The notes beneath the pieces are model-generated. The model did not search any database and was not told where the DNA came from. It worked only from the letters and a program-made list of their open reading frames with translations. Below are positions 7,868-15,667 of a stretch of DNA of 64,000 bases, piece by piece. Each line of letters begins with the position of its first letter. Within the stretch, counting starts at the first letter, position 1. The stretch lies in the NCBI GenBank assembly GCA_958445065.1, contig CAUCQW010000005.1:1-64000 (forward strand). The letters are read 5' to 3'. The stretch is from an uncultured Collinsella sp. (GTDB taxonomy: Bacteria > Actinomycetota > Coriobacteriia > Coriobacteriales > Coriobacteriaceae). A program made the position numbers and the translations under genes.

Positions 7868-8023
7868 CGATGTTATGTGCGGGATGGTGCGCCATGCGGC
7901 GTGCCGTCCCGTTTTTTGTTCGTTACATTTTTGTTCGTTACATTCCTTGCTGGTACCGGCAAAAAAGCTGATAGAGTAGGTCAAACGCGTTGGATGCGAA
8001 CGGCGGGGGAGAGGTTGCCGTCC

Positions 8024-11000
8024 ATGCTGGATCTCAGAGATATTTGCAAAAGGTACGTTACGCAGTCGTTTACGCAGGTAGCGCTCGACAGCGTAAGCCT
8101 GTCTTTTCGCGATAACGAGTTTGTAGCCATCCTGGGTCCCTCGGGTTCGGGTAAAACTACGATGCTCAACGTCATTGGTGGACTCGACCATTTCGATTCT
8201 GGCGATCTGCTGATCGATGGCATCTCGACCAAGGACTTCAGCGACCGCGATTGGGACGCCTATCGTAACAATCGCATCGGCTTTGTGTTCCAGAGCTATA
8301 ACCTCATTCCGCATCAGACCATTTTGGAAAACGTGGAGCTGGCGCTTACGCTCACGGGCGTGGGGCGTGCTGAGCGCCGCCAGCGTGCGCGCAAGGCGCT
8401 TGAGGCAGTTGGCCTGGGCAAGCACGTTAACAAGCGCCCGAGCCAGCTATCGGGCGGGCAGATGCAGCGCGTGGCTATTGCCCGCGCCCTGATCAACGAT
8501 CCCGAGATTGTGCTGGCTGACGAGCCGACCGGCGCCTTGGACTCAACGACATCCGTACAGGTCATGGATATGCTCAAGGATGTTGCGCGCGATCGTTTGG
8601 TCATCATGGTCACGCACAATCCCGAGTTGGCATACAGGTACGCCACGCGCATTGTCACCCTGGCGGACGGCAAGATCACCGACGATTCAGATCCCTTTGA
8701 TGCTACCGAGGCCGCGCGTCGCGAGGCCAAGCCCACGCGCAAAACCTCGATGAGCTTTGTGACGGCGCTGGGGCTTTCTGCCCGAAACCTCATGACCAAG
8801 AAGGGCCGTACGGCCATGACTGCCTTCGCAGGTTCGATTGGCATTATTGGTATCGCAGCGATTCTGGCGCTCTCCAACGGCGTAAACGGCTACATCAAAA
8901 AGGTCGAGGAGGACACGCTCTCAAGCTACCCGCTTACGATTTCCAAACAAGATTACGACCTGTCGTCCATGATGGGCGGACAGGGGGCTACCGATGAGGA
9001 GGTATCCAAGGGCGAGGCCTCGTCCGATGACGCTACCGGTGGCAAGGCTAAGGGAACGGATAAGATTCCCGTGGTCACGGCCGTAAAGGATATGTTCGCA
9101 AGCGTTAAATCTAACGATATGACGAGCTTTAAGGCATGGCTTGACGGCGGCGGTGACGGTATCGACAAAGAGGTCAACGCTATCCAGTACGGCTACGGCG
9201 TGACGCCGGTTGTCTATCGTTTGAGCAAGGGCGACGAGAGGCCCGTTCGGCTTGTTCCCAACGCTATGACCGAGGCCATGAGCGGAGGCGCAAGCTCGGC
9301 GGCAACGGTGAGCATGGATTCCATGGGGACCTCGGTCTTTAACGAGATGATTGACGACCAGAGCCTGCTCGACAGCCAATACGATGTCGTTGCCGGCCAT
9401 TGGCCCACGTCCGCCAACGAAGCCGTGATGGTGCTTTCGGACCGCGGCACGGTGGGCGACTATACGCTCTATAGCATCGGCGCGCTGGATATCGATGAGC
9501 TCAACGACCTGGTCAACAGCGCCATGACGGCCGACGGCAAGGTCGAGACGCCCGAGACCGGCACCGACTTTACCTACGACGATGCGCTGTCCACGACATT
9601 TAAGGTGTTGTCGCCGGCCGATGCCTATCGCAAAAACGAAGAGACCGGCATGTGGACCGACATGTCTGGCGACGCCGACTTTATGGCCGCCAAGGTTGCC
9701 GACGGTATTGACGTGCGCATTGTGGGCGTGGTGAGACCCAACGAGACGGCCAACGCGAGCGCATTGACTCCGGGCATTGCCTATACGCATGCGCTGACTT
9801 GCCAGCTTATGAAGCGCGCCGCCGATTCGCAGATTGTGCAGGAGCAGCTTGCCCACCCCGAGACGGATGTCTTTACGGGCAAAACCTTCGACGAGCTGCA
9901 GAGCGAGGCCAAGCAAGGCGTGGATCTGAGCAGCATGTTCAGTGTGGACGAGGCGGCGCTGAAGAGCGCGTTCTCGTTCGATGCATCTGCGCTCTCGGGT
10001 GCGGCCGGCGGCATGGACCTTTCTAGCCTTGATTTGTCCGGGCTGGATATTGACCTTTCGGGTGTTGGGCGAGACATCGACTTTAGTGACATCATGGCCA
10101 AGGCGCCGGCTCCGGATTTCTCGGGCATCTTTGACGGTCTGGAGCTCACGCCCGAGCAAATGCAGCAGGTGGGAACGCTTGCCAATCAGCTGTTTGAGGG
10201 CTTTATGCAGTCCGACCAGTTTAAGGCGCTGTCGCCCGAAGACCTTAAGGACGCGTCAAAGCTTGCTGCCGCATTCTCGACGTATCTTGAGAGTGATACG
10301 GCAGCCCAGCAAATCCTGGCCGAGCTCAAGGCGCTTGGCGGCGATGCCCTGGCCGAGCGCCTGCAACAGGCGATGACCGACTATGTGCAAAAGCAGCTGG
10401 CTCCGTATCTGCAGCAGGCTCTGGATCAGGTGATGAAGTCGATCAGCGACCAGATTGCGGCGACGGTGTCAGCTCAGCTCAAGGCAGGCGCGGCAGGGCT
10501 CATGGGCCAGATGGCGACGCAGATGTCATCGAGTTTTGCCAACCTGGCGAGCGCTATGCGTGTGGATGCGAGCGCCTTTGCTCGTGCCATCCATTTCAAC
10601 ATGGACGCCGAGGACCTGAGTTCGCTCATGATGAGCTATGCCAAGGCTTCGAAGCTCACCTACGACAACAATCTGACCACGTTGGGCTATGCGGATGAGG
10701 CAGACCCCATCTCGGTTAAGATTTTCCCGCGCGACTTTGAGGCCAAGGAGCGCGTACTTGATCACATCGATGCGTACAACAAGCAGGTCAAAGCCGCCGG
10801 CCACGATGAGCAGGCAATCTCGTACACCGACTACATGGGCATCATCATGGGTTCGGTGACCGACATCGTGAACACCATCAGCTTGGTGCTCATCGCATTC
10901 GTGAGCATCAGCCTGGTGGTGAGCTCCATCATGATCGGCATCATCACCTACATCAGCGTTCTGGAGCGCAAAAAGGAGATTGGCATCCTGCGTGCGATCG

Positions 11001-11278
11001 GCGCGTCGAAGCGCAACGTGGCCAACGTATTCAATGCCGAGACCTTTATCGAGGGCCTCATCGCCGGCGTCTTTGCCATTGTCGTCGTGGTGGCCGTAAG
11101 CTTTCCGGTTAATGCCTGGGCGCTTGCTGCCAAACAAGTACCCAATCTGATGAGCCTGCCCGTGCAGGATGGGCTGGTGCTCATCGCGATTTCGGTGCTG
11201 TTGACGGTCGTTGCCGGTTTGCTGCCGGCCCGAAGCGCATCCAAAAAAGACCCTGTAGAAGCCCTACGCTCCGAATAA
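8024..11278 (+). CDS. MacB-like ABC transporter, ATPase and permease fused
   Basis: 1084 residues. The ATPase (about 1-225) has Walker A GPSGSGKTT, signature LSGGQMQR, Walker B VLADEPTGALD and the H-loop MVTHNPEL. A membrane helix at about 265 is followed by a very large extracellular domain (about 290-935), then the FtsX-type C-terminal permease (three helices, with ERKKEIGILRAIGASKRNV) and a final KKDPVEALR. The ectodomain holds an unusual short-period segment, SLDLSGLDIDLSGVGRDIDF, and a Gln/Ala/Leu helical stretch. ATG 8024 follows GGGGGAGAGG; longer frames upstream run through the hairpin repeat. Such transporters use ATP to drive mechanical work outside the membrane (peptide or lipid export, or control of an envelope enzyme). 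Confidence 0.92.
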   Translation: MLDLRDICKRYVTQSFTQVALDSVSLSFRDNEFVAILGPSGSGKTTMLNVIGGLDHFDSGDLLIDGISTKDFSDRDWDAYRNNRIGFVFQSYNLIPHQTILENVELALTLTGVGRAERRQRARKALEAVGLGKHVNKRPSQLSGGQMQRVAIARALINDPEIVLADEPTGALDSTTSVQVMDMLKDVARDRLVIMVTHNPELAYRYATRIVTLADGKITDDSDPFDATEAARREAKPTRKTSMSFVTALGLSARNLMTKKGRTAMTAFAGSIGIIGIAAILALSNGVNGYIKKVEEDTLSSYPLTISKQDYDLSSMMGGQGATDEEVSKGEASSDDATGGKAKGTDKIPVVTAVKDMFASVKSNDMTSFKAWLDGGGDGIDKEVNAIQYGYGVTPVVYRLSKGDERPVRLVPNAMTEAMSGGASSAATVSMDSMGTSVFNEMIDDQSLLDSQYDVVAGHWPTSANEAVMVLSDRGTVGDYTLYSIGALDIDELNDLVNSAMTADGKVETPETGTDFTYDDALSTTFKVLSPADAYRKNEETGMWTDMSGDADFMAAKVADGIDVRIVGVVRPNETANASALTPGIAYTHALTCQLMKRAADSQIVQEQLAHPETDVFTGKTFDELQSEAKQGVDLSSMFSVDEAALKSAFSFDASALSGAAGGMDLSSLDLSGLDIDLSGVGRDIDFSDIMAKAPAPDFSGIFDGLELTPEQMQQVGTLANQLFEGFMQSDQFKALSPEDLKDASKLAAAFSTYLESDTAAQQILAELKALGGDALAERLQQAMTDYVQKQLAPYLQQALDQVMKSISDQIAATVSAQLKAGAAGLMGQMATQMSSSFANLASAMRVDASAFARAIHFNMDAEDLSSLMMSYAKASKLTYDNNLTTLGYADEADPISVKIFPRDFEAKERVLDHIDAYNKQVKAAGHDEQAISYTDYMGIIMGSVTDIVNTISLVLIAFVSISLVVSSIMIGIITYISVLERKKEIGILRAIGASKRNVANVFNAETFIEGLIAGVFAIVVVVAVSFPVNAWALAAKQVPNLMSLPVQDGLVLIAISVLLTVVAGLLPARSASKKDPVEALRSE

Positions 11279-11279
11279 T

Positions 11280-11305
11280 GTGACAAAGGGACAGCCCTTT
11301 GTCAC
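11280..11305. repeat. GTGACAAAGGG hairpin repeat, copy 2
   Basis: 11280-11290 (GTGACAAAGGG) pairs perfectly with 11295-11305 around ACAG. It begins two bases after the stop codon of the ABC transporter gene and could terminate transcription before the dus gene. Confidence 0.85.
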
Positions 11306-11330
11306 GTTCGTTGATATGAGAGAAGAGTAG

Positions 11331-12284
11331 ATGATTCTATCGTTGGCCCCTATGGAGGGGATTACCGGGCATGTGTTCCGTCGCGTGCATGCGGAGTGCT
11401 TCGGTGCGCTCGATTGCTATTACACGCCGTTTTTGCCGCCGCCGCGGGTGGGAAATCGCTTTGGCGGCAAGGCGTTTAAGGAGATCGATCCTGCCAATAA
11501 CCAGGGGCTCAACGTAGTGCCTCAGCTGATGTCCAAGAACGCGGACGAGTTTGTGTGGGCGGCACAGGTGCTCGCCGACATGGGCTACCGCGAGGTCAAT
11601 CTCAACCTTGGCTGCCCCTCGGGTACGGTTGTTGCCAAGGGTAAAGGATCGGGCTTTCTGCGCAACCTCGACGAGCTCGAGGTGTTCTTGAGCGATGTGT
11701 GCGAGCGGTCACCGTTGCCGGTATCGGTCAAGACCAGGCTGGGGCTTGAGAGCGACGACGAATACGAGCGTGTGCTCGATCTGTATTGCCGCATGCCGTT
11801 GGCAGAGCTGATCGTGCACCCGCGCGTGCAAAAGGACCGCTATACGGGATCGCCGCGCAAGGAGTTTTACGGCGAGACGCTGGAACGCGCGCCGTTCCCC
11901 GTGGCCTATAACGGTGACATTTTCGATCTTGAGGATATGGACGCGCTGGTGGAGGCCTATCCCGGCACGCGCCATGTAATGCTGGGGCGTGGCTTGCTTG
12001 CGAATCCCGCGCTCGCTCGCATGGTCAAGGGTGGCCCTGCTGCAACGGCTGCTGAGCTGCAGCGCTTCCACGACACGCTGTTTGCGGCCTATGCAGAAGA
12101 GATTGGCGGCAATGCGGTCTTTCGCATGAAGGAGTGGTGGTTCTACGCCAAATGCGCCTTCGCCGACCCCGCTACCGTTCACAAGCTCGTACGCAAGACC
12201 AAAAAGGTCGACGAATACCGCGCCGCCGTCGAGCGCGTCTTTCGCGAACAGCCACTTGCGCCCATAGCACGCTTCCACGGCTAG
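11331..12284 (+). CDS. dus: tRNA-dihydrouridine synthase
   Basis: 317 residues, a normal Dus length. FMN-binding TIM barrel: LAPMEGITGHVFR at the N-terminus, NLNLGCPSGTVVAKGKGSGF with the catalytic Cys, PVSVKTRLG, LIVHPRVQKDRYTGS and the phosphate-binding HVMLGRGLLANP. It reduces uridine to dihydrouridine in tRNA loops using NADPH and FMN. It is a single gene with a GAGAAGAG ribosome site. The stop lies two bases before an AGTC hairpin. Which tRNA position it modifies cannot be read from sequence alone. Confidence 0.93.
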   Translation: MILSLAPMEGITGHVFRRVHAECFGALDCYYTPFLPPPRVGNRFGGKAFKEIDPANNQGLNVVPQLMSKNADEFVWAAQVLADMGYREVNLNLGCPSGTVVAKGKGSGFLRNLDELEVFLSDVCERSPLPVSVKTRLGLESDDEYERVLDLYCRMPLAELIVHPRVQKDRYTGSPRKEFYGETLERAPFPVAYNGDIFDLEDMDALVEAYPGTRHVMLGRGLLANPALARMVKGGPAATAAELQRFHDTLFAAYAEEIGGNAVFRMKEWWFYAKCAFADPATVHKLVRKTKKVDEYRAAVERVFREQPLAPIARFHG

Positions 12285-12285
12285 T

Positions 12286-12343
12286 TAGTCGTTGGGGACG
12301 CACTTTAACGACTAGTCATTTAAAAGAACGTCCCGAATGACTA
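12286..12343. repeat. AGTC/GGGACG hairpin repeat, copy 1
   Basis: TAGTCGTTGGGGACG (12286-12300) pairs with CGTCCCGAATGACTA (12329-12343), with a 28-base loop that itself contains ACGACTAGTCAT. It begins one base after the dus stop codon. Related copies are at 13420 (one arm) and 37902. Confidence 0.7.
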
Positions 12344-12357
12344 TGTTGCAAAATACC

Positions 12358-12410
12358 GTACGCCAGCATCCAAAGATGTCGAAAAATGTCGACTTTGGAT
12401 GCTGGCGTAC
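12358..12410. repeat. Duplicated 53-nt hairpin, copy A
   Basis: An 18-base perfect stem: GTACGCCAGCATCCAAAG (12358-12375) with CTTTGGATGCTGGCGTAC (12393-12410). The 17-base loop contains ATGTCG twice. Copy B at 13455-13507 is the same element with paired changes. Both copies sit directly downstream of an AGTC repeat arm and a TGCAAAA run. Confidence 0.85.
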
Positions 12411-12431
12411 GTCTTTGGGCTCGGTGGATAA

Positions 12432-12699
12432 CTAGGCAATCATTGCATCGATCGTGATGAGCTCCCTGAGTCGCTCTGTGCGTGTCTGCCCATGGCGCTT
12501 TGCTTTTGCGTCAAACGCATCAAGAACCGACTCACCCACACGTGCCGATAAAACAATGCTTGGCTCATCAGAGATCGGCGGTCTTCCCAGCTTGATGGTG
12601 CGACCCTTCGGCCACTTATCTTTTTCGTATGCCTCCGCGGCTTTCTCCAACTCTCCGGGGGGCAAACCCCATCATCTTTTCGAGCTGCTTAGCGTCCAT
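12432..12699 (-). pseudogene. Ribbon-helix-helix (CopG-like) protein with a one-base frameshift
   Basis: ATG 12699 opens a frame MDAKQLEKMMGFAP that breaks at a run of six G (plus strand, 12657-12662). If one G is removed the frame continues GELEKAAEAYEKDKWPKGRT and then PISDEPSIVLSARVGESVLD, AKRHGQTRTERLRELI to the stop at 12432, giving about 88 residues. The C-terminal half is a ribbon-helix-helix DNA-binding domain of antitoxin type. As written, translation could only restart at a TTG (12665), giving 77 residues with the whole DNA-binding part. No toxin gene is adjacent. Confidence 0.7.
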
Positions 12700-12972
12700 A
12701 GCGCCCCCTATCGATTGACATAATGTCGAGCGCTGGTTCTCGGAATCTCTTTTTGTATACAGTTTTGTAGACAAAAATACAAGCAGTTTATCAAGCTAAT
12801 TAGCGTGTATTGACTAGTTTTTTCGATAGGAAATGAGCATCGATGGCTTCGATATTTCTTCGCTTTCCAGTCTGGAACATGAGCGCTCATTGAACCTGCA
12901 GAGGGGGCACTTTAACAAACTATCGAGATTCTGGTCAGGAGCTTTCACCGGTCTTCGGTGGTGAGAACAGCT

Positions 12973-13001
12973 CAATTCGCGACACAGTGTGTCGCGAATT
13001 G
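12973..13001. terminator. Perfect 13-bp hairpin with 3-base loop
   Basis: CAATTCGCGACAC (12973-12985), loop AGT, GTGTCGCGAATTG (12989-13001). There is no U-run on either side, so it may be a protein site or structured RNA and not a classical terminator. It sits in a gene-free stretch. Confidence 0.4.
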
Positions 13002-13105
13002 GAGTAGTCGCTGAGTGTTCTTTAACAACTAGTCATTCAAGAAAAGAGTGTCTAAGTGCCAGAATTGCCATTTTGAGTCGTCCCTAACGACTATTCTGGA
13101 GGGCT

Positions 13106-13335
13106 GTGTGCAAAAAAGGGCAAATATGAGTACTGTTGCCATTATGGTTGCATTTATTTTTTTCAAAAATGAGGTCCCTGATGAGATTTAATACCATTAG
13201 GCGTCTCTTTTATTGAACATATGGGGAGGAATAACGCCGTCTGCGGGCGCTTGGGGCGTTGAATGATCCCTGAAATGATTAAAATCGCTGTTACTAAACA
13301 AGTAGCAGTACTCATATTTGCCATTTTTTGAACAC
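13106..13335. mobile_element. MITE-like element with 30-bp terminal inverted repeats
   Basis: 13106-13135 and 13306-13335 are inverted repeats matching at 28 of 30 positions; the inner core GGCAAATATGAGTACTG (13119-13135) is a perfect 17-mer. The enclosed 170 bases have no coding potential and are more AT-rich than the surroundings. The size (230 bp), non-coding interior and long terminal repeats fit a miniature inverted-repeat element. No clear target duplication is visible, and no transposase with these ends is in the window. Confidence 0.55.
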
Positions 13336-13419
13336 GGTCCTCTAAGGAGCCCTTTCCAGAGATGTCAGATGGCCTCAAACAGCCATAATCCAAAGGTCGT
13401 CTCAAACAACCAGTCATTT

Positions 13420-13439
13420 AAGAACGTCCCCAATGACTA
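13420..13439. repeat. AGTC/GGGACG repeat, single arm
   Basis: AAGAACGTCCCCAATGACTA matches the right arm of the hairpin at 37902-37959 and, with small changes, that at 12286-12343. No good left arm is present, so this copy has decayed. It is followed by a TGCAAAA run and hairpin copy B, in the same order as at 12329-12410. Confidence 0.6.
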
Positions 13440-13454
13440 CCCATGCAAAAAACT

Positions 13455-13507
13455 GTACACCAGCATCCAAAGATGTCGAAAAATGTCGATTTTGGATGCT
13501 GGTGTAC
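13455..13507. repeat. Duplicated 53-nt hairpin, copy B
   Basis: GTACACCAGCATCCAAAG (13455-13472) with TTTTGGATGCTGGTGTAC (13490-13507). Relative to copy A, G at stem position 5 became A and its partner C became T, so pairing is kept; a second change turns a G-C pair into G-U. The loop is unchanged. Confidence 0.85.
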
Positions 13508-13552
13508 ATGTTTGGGTCGTATGGGTTGGGGCCAGCCGACCGCAATAGAACG

Positions 13553-13798
13553 CTAGAGCAGGTTCTCCTGCGCCCACGCGATGATGTCGCTCGATTCGTA
13601 GAGTGGCTTGCCGTCGATGAACAGGCAGGGAACCTGGCGTTTTCCGCCGACGGCGATGAGTGTCTGCTCGGCATCGGTATCGGTCGAGATATTGCGCTCG
13701 GGAATGGTCACGCCGTTATCGGCAAGGAAACGCTTGACCTTTATGCAATACGGGCAGCCGGTCATAACGTACAGCGCGAGCTCATGATTAGTAGCCAT
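13553..13798 (-). CDS. Glutaredoxin-like protein
   Basis: 81 residues. Short glutaredoxin fold with active site MTGCPYCIKVK (Cys-Pro-Tyr-Cys at about 14-17), cis-proline in QVPCLFIDG, and SSDIIAWAQENL at the C-terminus. It reduces disulfides or glutathionyl/mycothiol-type mixed disulfides in the cytoplasm. ATG 13798 has GGAG upstream; a longer frame to 13837 lacks a site. It is read towards the hairpin repeat at 13455. A standalone gene, with no reductase beside it. Confidence 0.88.
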   Translation of the reverse strand: MATNHELALYVMTGCPYCIKVKRFLADNGVTIPERNISTDTDAEQTLIAVGGKRQVPCLFIDGKPLYESSDIIAWAQENLL

Positions 13799-13849
13799 GG
13801 GTCTCCAATCGGTTGAGGTTTTGATTGAAATACCCAAAGCCGCCGCGGT

Positions 13850-14677
13850 CTATGCGCGCGTCAACGACGACTCGATGGCCTGAACTAGAAACGCCGTGGC
13901 TCCGGTGCCGCATGGCTTGTCGTAGTAGTCGATAAAGCGCTGATCGGCGAGGTAGCCGTGGGCGAGCCCCAGATAGGCCTCGTCTTGGGGCTCGCTGCCC
14001 CAGTTGAGAGCTATCCAGCGGTGATGCATCGCGACGAGCTTGCGAGCCTCGCTTCCATCCGCATCGCCGTCGCCCATGGCAATCGAGAGCTGACCCAGAA
14101 TAGCGCGTTCAAGTTCCTTCATGTCGTTCCATGTCTGAGGATTCATGTCCAGTAACGTTTCGTTTGCTGCATCGATAGCCTCATCGCCATAGCGCGACCG
14201 CGCCTCGGCACCGTAGCGCTCCTCGTTTTCCTGCACGGTGTGCCAGCGCTCCAGCTGTGGCAGCACGGCTCCCATGAGCGAGACGGCTTCGTCGAGCGAC
14301 ATACCGGTGTTTTGTGCCAGCCGCGGGGCACAATCTTCAATCATCGCCTCCATGGTGGTGTCGTAGGTGTACTTACCGTGGTCGTAGCACCACTTGCAGT
14401 AATGGTCGGTCGTGGCGCCCGTGGCGTCGGTGCCGCAGTCGTCGGGCGTGAGTATCATGCCGCAGCTCTGGCAATAGCGCTCGGGCATTTCGAGCAGATG
14501 AGACAGGGGCTCGCCGGTCACGGCGGCGATGAGCTTCATCATGTCGATGCCCGGTGTGACCTCGCCGCGTTCCCAACGGCTGACGGCTTGGCGTGTGACG
14601 AAGAGCTTGGTGGCGAGCTGCTCCTGGGTAAGGTGATGGACGCGACGGACAGCAATGAGCTTTTCTGCAAAGGCCAT
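13850..14677 (-). CDS. XRE regulator with zinc ribbon and TipAS-like ligand domain
   Basis: 275 residues in three parts. Residues 1-62: XRE helix-turn-helix (LTQEQLATKLFVTRQAVSRW). Residues about 67-100: zinc ribbon with CQSCGM and CKWCYD. Residues about 105-270: a helical domain matching the TipAS drug-recognition fold (QTWNDMKELERAI, MHHRWIALNWG, YLGLAHGYLADQRFIDYYD, AFLVQAIESS). In classic TipA this domain traps thiopeptide antibiotics and is joined to a MerR head; here the DNA-binding head is XRE. The ribosome site GAAAGGAA precedes ATG 14677. It probably senses a cyclic peptide or similar drug; the target genes are unknown. Confidence 0.85.
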   Translation of the reverse strand: MAFAEKLIAVRRVHHLTQEQLATKLFVTRQAVSRWERGEVTPGIDMMKLIAAVTGEPLSHLLEMPERYCQSCGMILTPDDCGTDATGATTDHYCKWCYDHGKYTYDTTMEAMIEDCAPRLAQNTGMSLDEAVSLMGAVLPQLERWHTVQENEERYGAEARSRYGDEAIDAANETLLDMNPQTWNDMKELERAILGQLSIAMGDGDADGSEARKLVAMHHRWIALNWGSEPQDEAYLGLAHGYLADQRFIDYYDKPCGTGATAFLVQAIESSLTRA

Positions 14678-14805
14678 AGCGGTTCCTTTCTGCTGGTTGA
14701 TGGCTTAAGCATACGCGGCAGCAGGTGCCCTTCCAAGCAACCGTTGGTTGCACGACGGGGAACCGCGGCGAAGAATTGCGCGCAACGCCCCACACCTCCA
14801 TGCCG

Positions 14806-14821
14806 TACAATGACCGGCATG
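14806..14821 (+). promoter_or_regulatory. -10 box next to the trmO start (possible leaderless transcript)
   Basis: TACAAT (14806-14811) is a good -10 hexamer. The ATG at 14819 begins 7 bases after it, and no ribosome site lies between. Transcription would start on or within a base or two of the initiation codon. No convincing -35 is visible at 16-18 bases. Confidence 0.4.
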
Positions 14822-15556
14822 GAACCTATTGCACACATACATACCGATCTGCCGCAGAAGTTTGGCATTCCGCGCAACAGCTTTTTGGCGCCCCATCTGC
14901 AGGGACGCATCGTGTTTGAGCCGGAATTTGCCTCCAGTGCGGCGGTCGAGGGTCTGGACTCCTTCTCTCACCTATGGCTGCTGTGGCGCTTCGAAAACGG
15001 AACGCCCGGCGGCACGGCTAAGGACATAGCTGCCGATGCCAAGACGCAGGACAGGTCCGGCACCAACGCAAAATGGTCGAAAACCGTGCGCCCGCCGCGG
15101 TTGGGTGGAGCCAAGCGCGTGGGCGTGTTTGCCACGCGCAGTCCGTTTCGCCCTAATCCCATCGGTCTTACCTGCGTCAAGCTCGATCGCGTCGAGCTCA
15201 CCGACAATGGTCCCATCATCCATGTGCTGGGGGCCGACCTGCGTGACGGCACGCCCATCTACGACATTAAGCCCTATATTCCATTTGCCGACTGTCACCC
15301 AGATGCGACGGGCGGCTGGATTGAGGGTACTCCGTGGCAAGAGCTCGACGTCGAGTTCCCACAAGCGCTGCAGGATATGGTCCCGCCCGCAAAGCTCCCT
15401 GGTTTGGTCGAGGTCCTTCGCCAAGATCCGCGCCGCGCGGGCAGCAAGCACGAGCCAAACCGCGTTTACCATTTGGCTTACGCCGGGCTTGATATATCGT
15501 TTACGGTCGACGGCGCCAGGTTGACGGTAGCCGCCATCAGCGATGCGCGGGACTAA
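14819..15556 (+). CDS. trmO: tRNA (adenine(37)-N6)-methyltransferase TrmO
   Basis: 245 residues. N-terminal TsaA/TrmO beta-barrel: IAHIHTDLPQKFGIPRNS, then EGLDSFSHLWLLWRF, FATRSPFRPNPIGLTCVKL and VLGADLRDGTPIYDIKPYIP. These are the AdoMet-binding and dimer motifs of the UPF0066 family, which methylates t6A37 of tRNA-Thr. The C-terminal ~75 residues (QALQDMVPPAKLPG to ISFTVDG) match the usual extension. ATG 14819 begins MEPIAHIH; an alternative ATG at 14810 overlaps the -10 box. Confidence 0.9.
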   Translation: MEPIAHIHTDLPQKFGIPRNSFLAPHLQGRIVFEPEFASSAAVEGLDSFSHLWLLWRFENGTPGGTAKDIAADAKTQDRSGTNAKWSKTVRPPRLGGAKRVGVFATRSPFRPNPIGLTCVKLDRVELTDNGPIIHVLGADLRDGTPIYDIKPYIPFADCHPDATGGWIEGTPWQELDVEFPQALQDMVPPAKLPGLVEVLRQDPRRAGSKHEPNRVYHLAYAGLDISFTVDGARLTVAAISDARD

Positions 15557-15667
15557 CCGGCCATCCGTCCGTATCCGTCAAAAACAACGTCAAACCCCAT
15601 GCCAAAACCGCCCGCGCTGGTGGACAATAACGCCTACCAAAACAATCACTTTGCACGGGAGCTCAGC

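Larger units (their letters stand above)
12700..13552. other. 853-bp stretch without a gene, rich in palindromes
   Basis: No supported gene. It contains, in order: an AT-rich segment (12740-12840) that may be the promoter of the ribbon-helix-helix gene; the palindrome ATGAGCGCTCAT (12879-12890); a 13-bp perfect hairpin at 12973-13001; a nested inverted repeat at 13059-13099; a MITE-like element (13106-13335); one arm of the AGTC repeat (13420-13439) and hairpin copy B (13455-13507). Frames in this region are short and cross the repeats. Confidence 0.7.

Noticed and set aside
7823-8023. Earlier start for the MacB-like gene at 7823
   Set aside because: The extra residues would be encoded by the hairpin repeat and promoter region; ATG 8024 has a strong ribosome site and begins the ATPase fold normally.
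8921-10159. Minus-strand frame of 412 codons inside the ABC transporter gene
   Set aside because: Shadow frame; the plus-strand gene is continuous with intact ATPase and permease domains.
13163-13417. 84-codon minus-strand frame in the gene-free stretch
   Set aside because: It crosses one end of the MITE-like element, lacks a ribosome site, and its composition is not coding-like.
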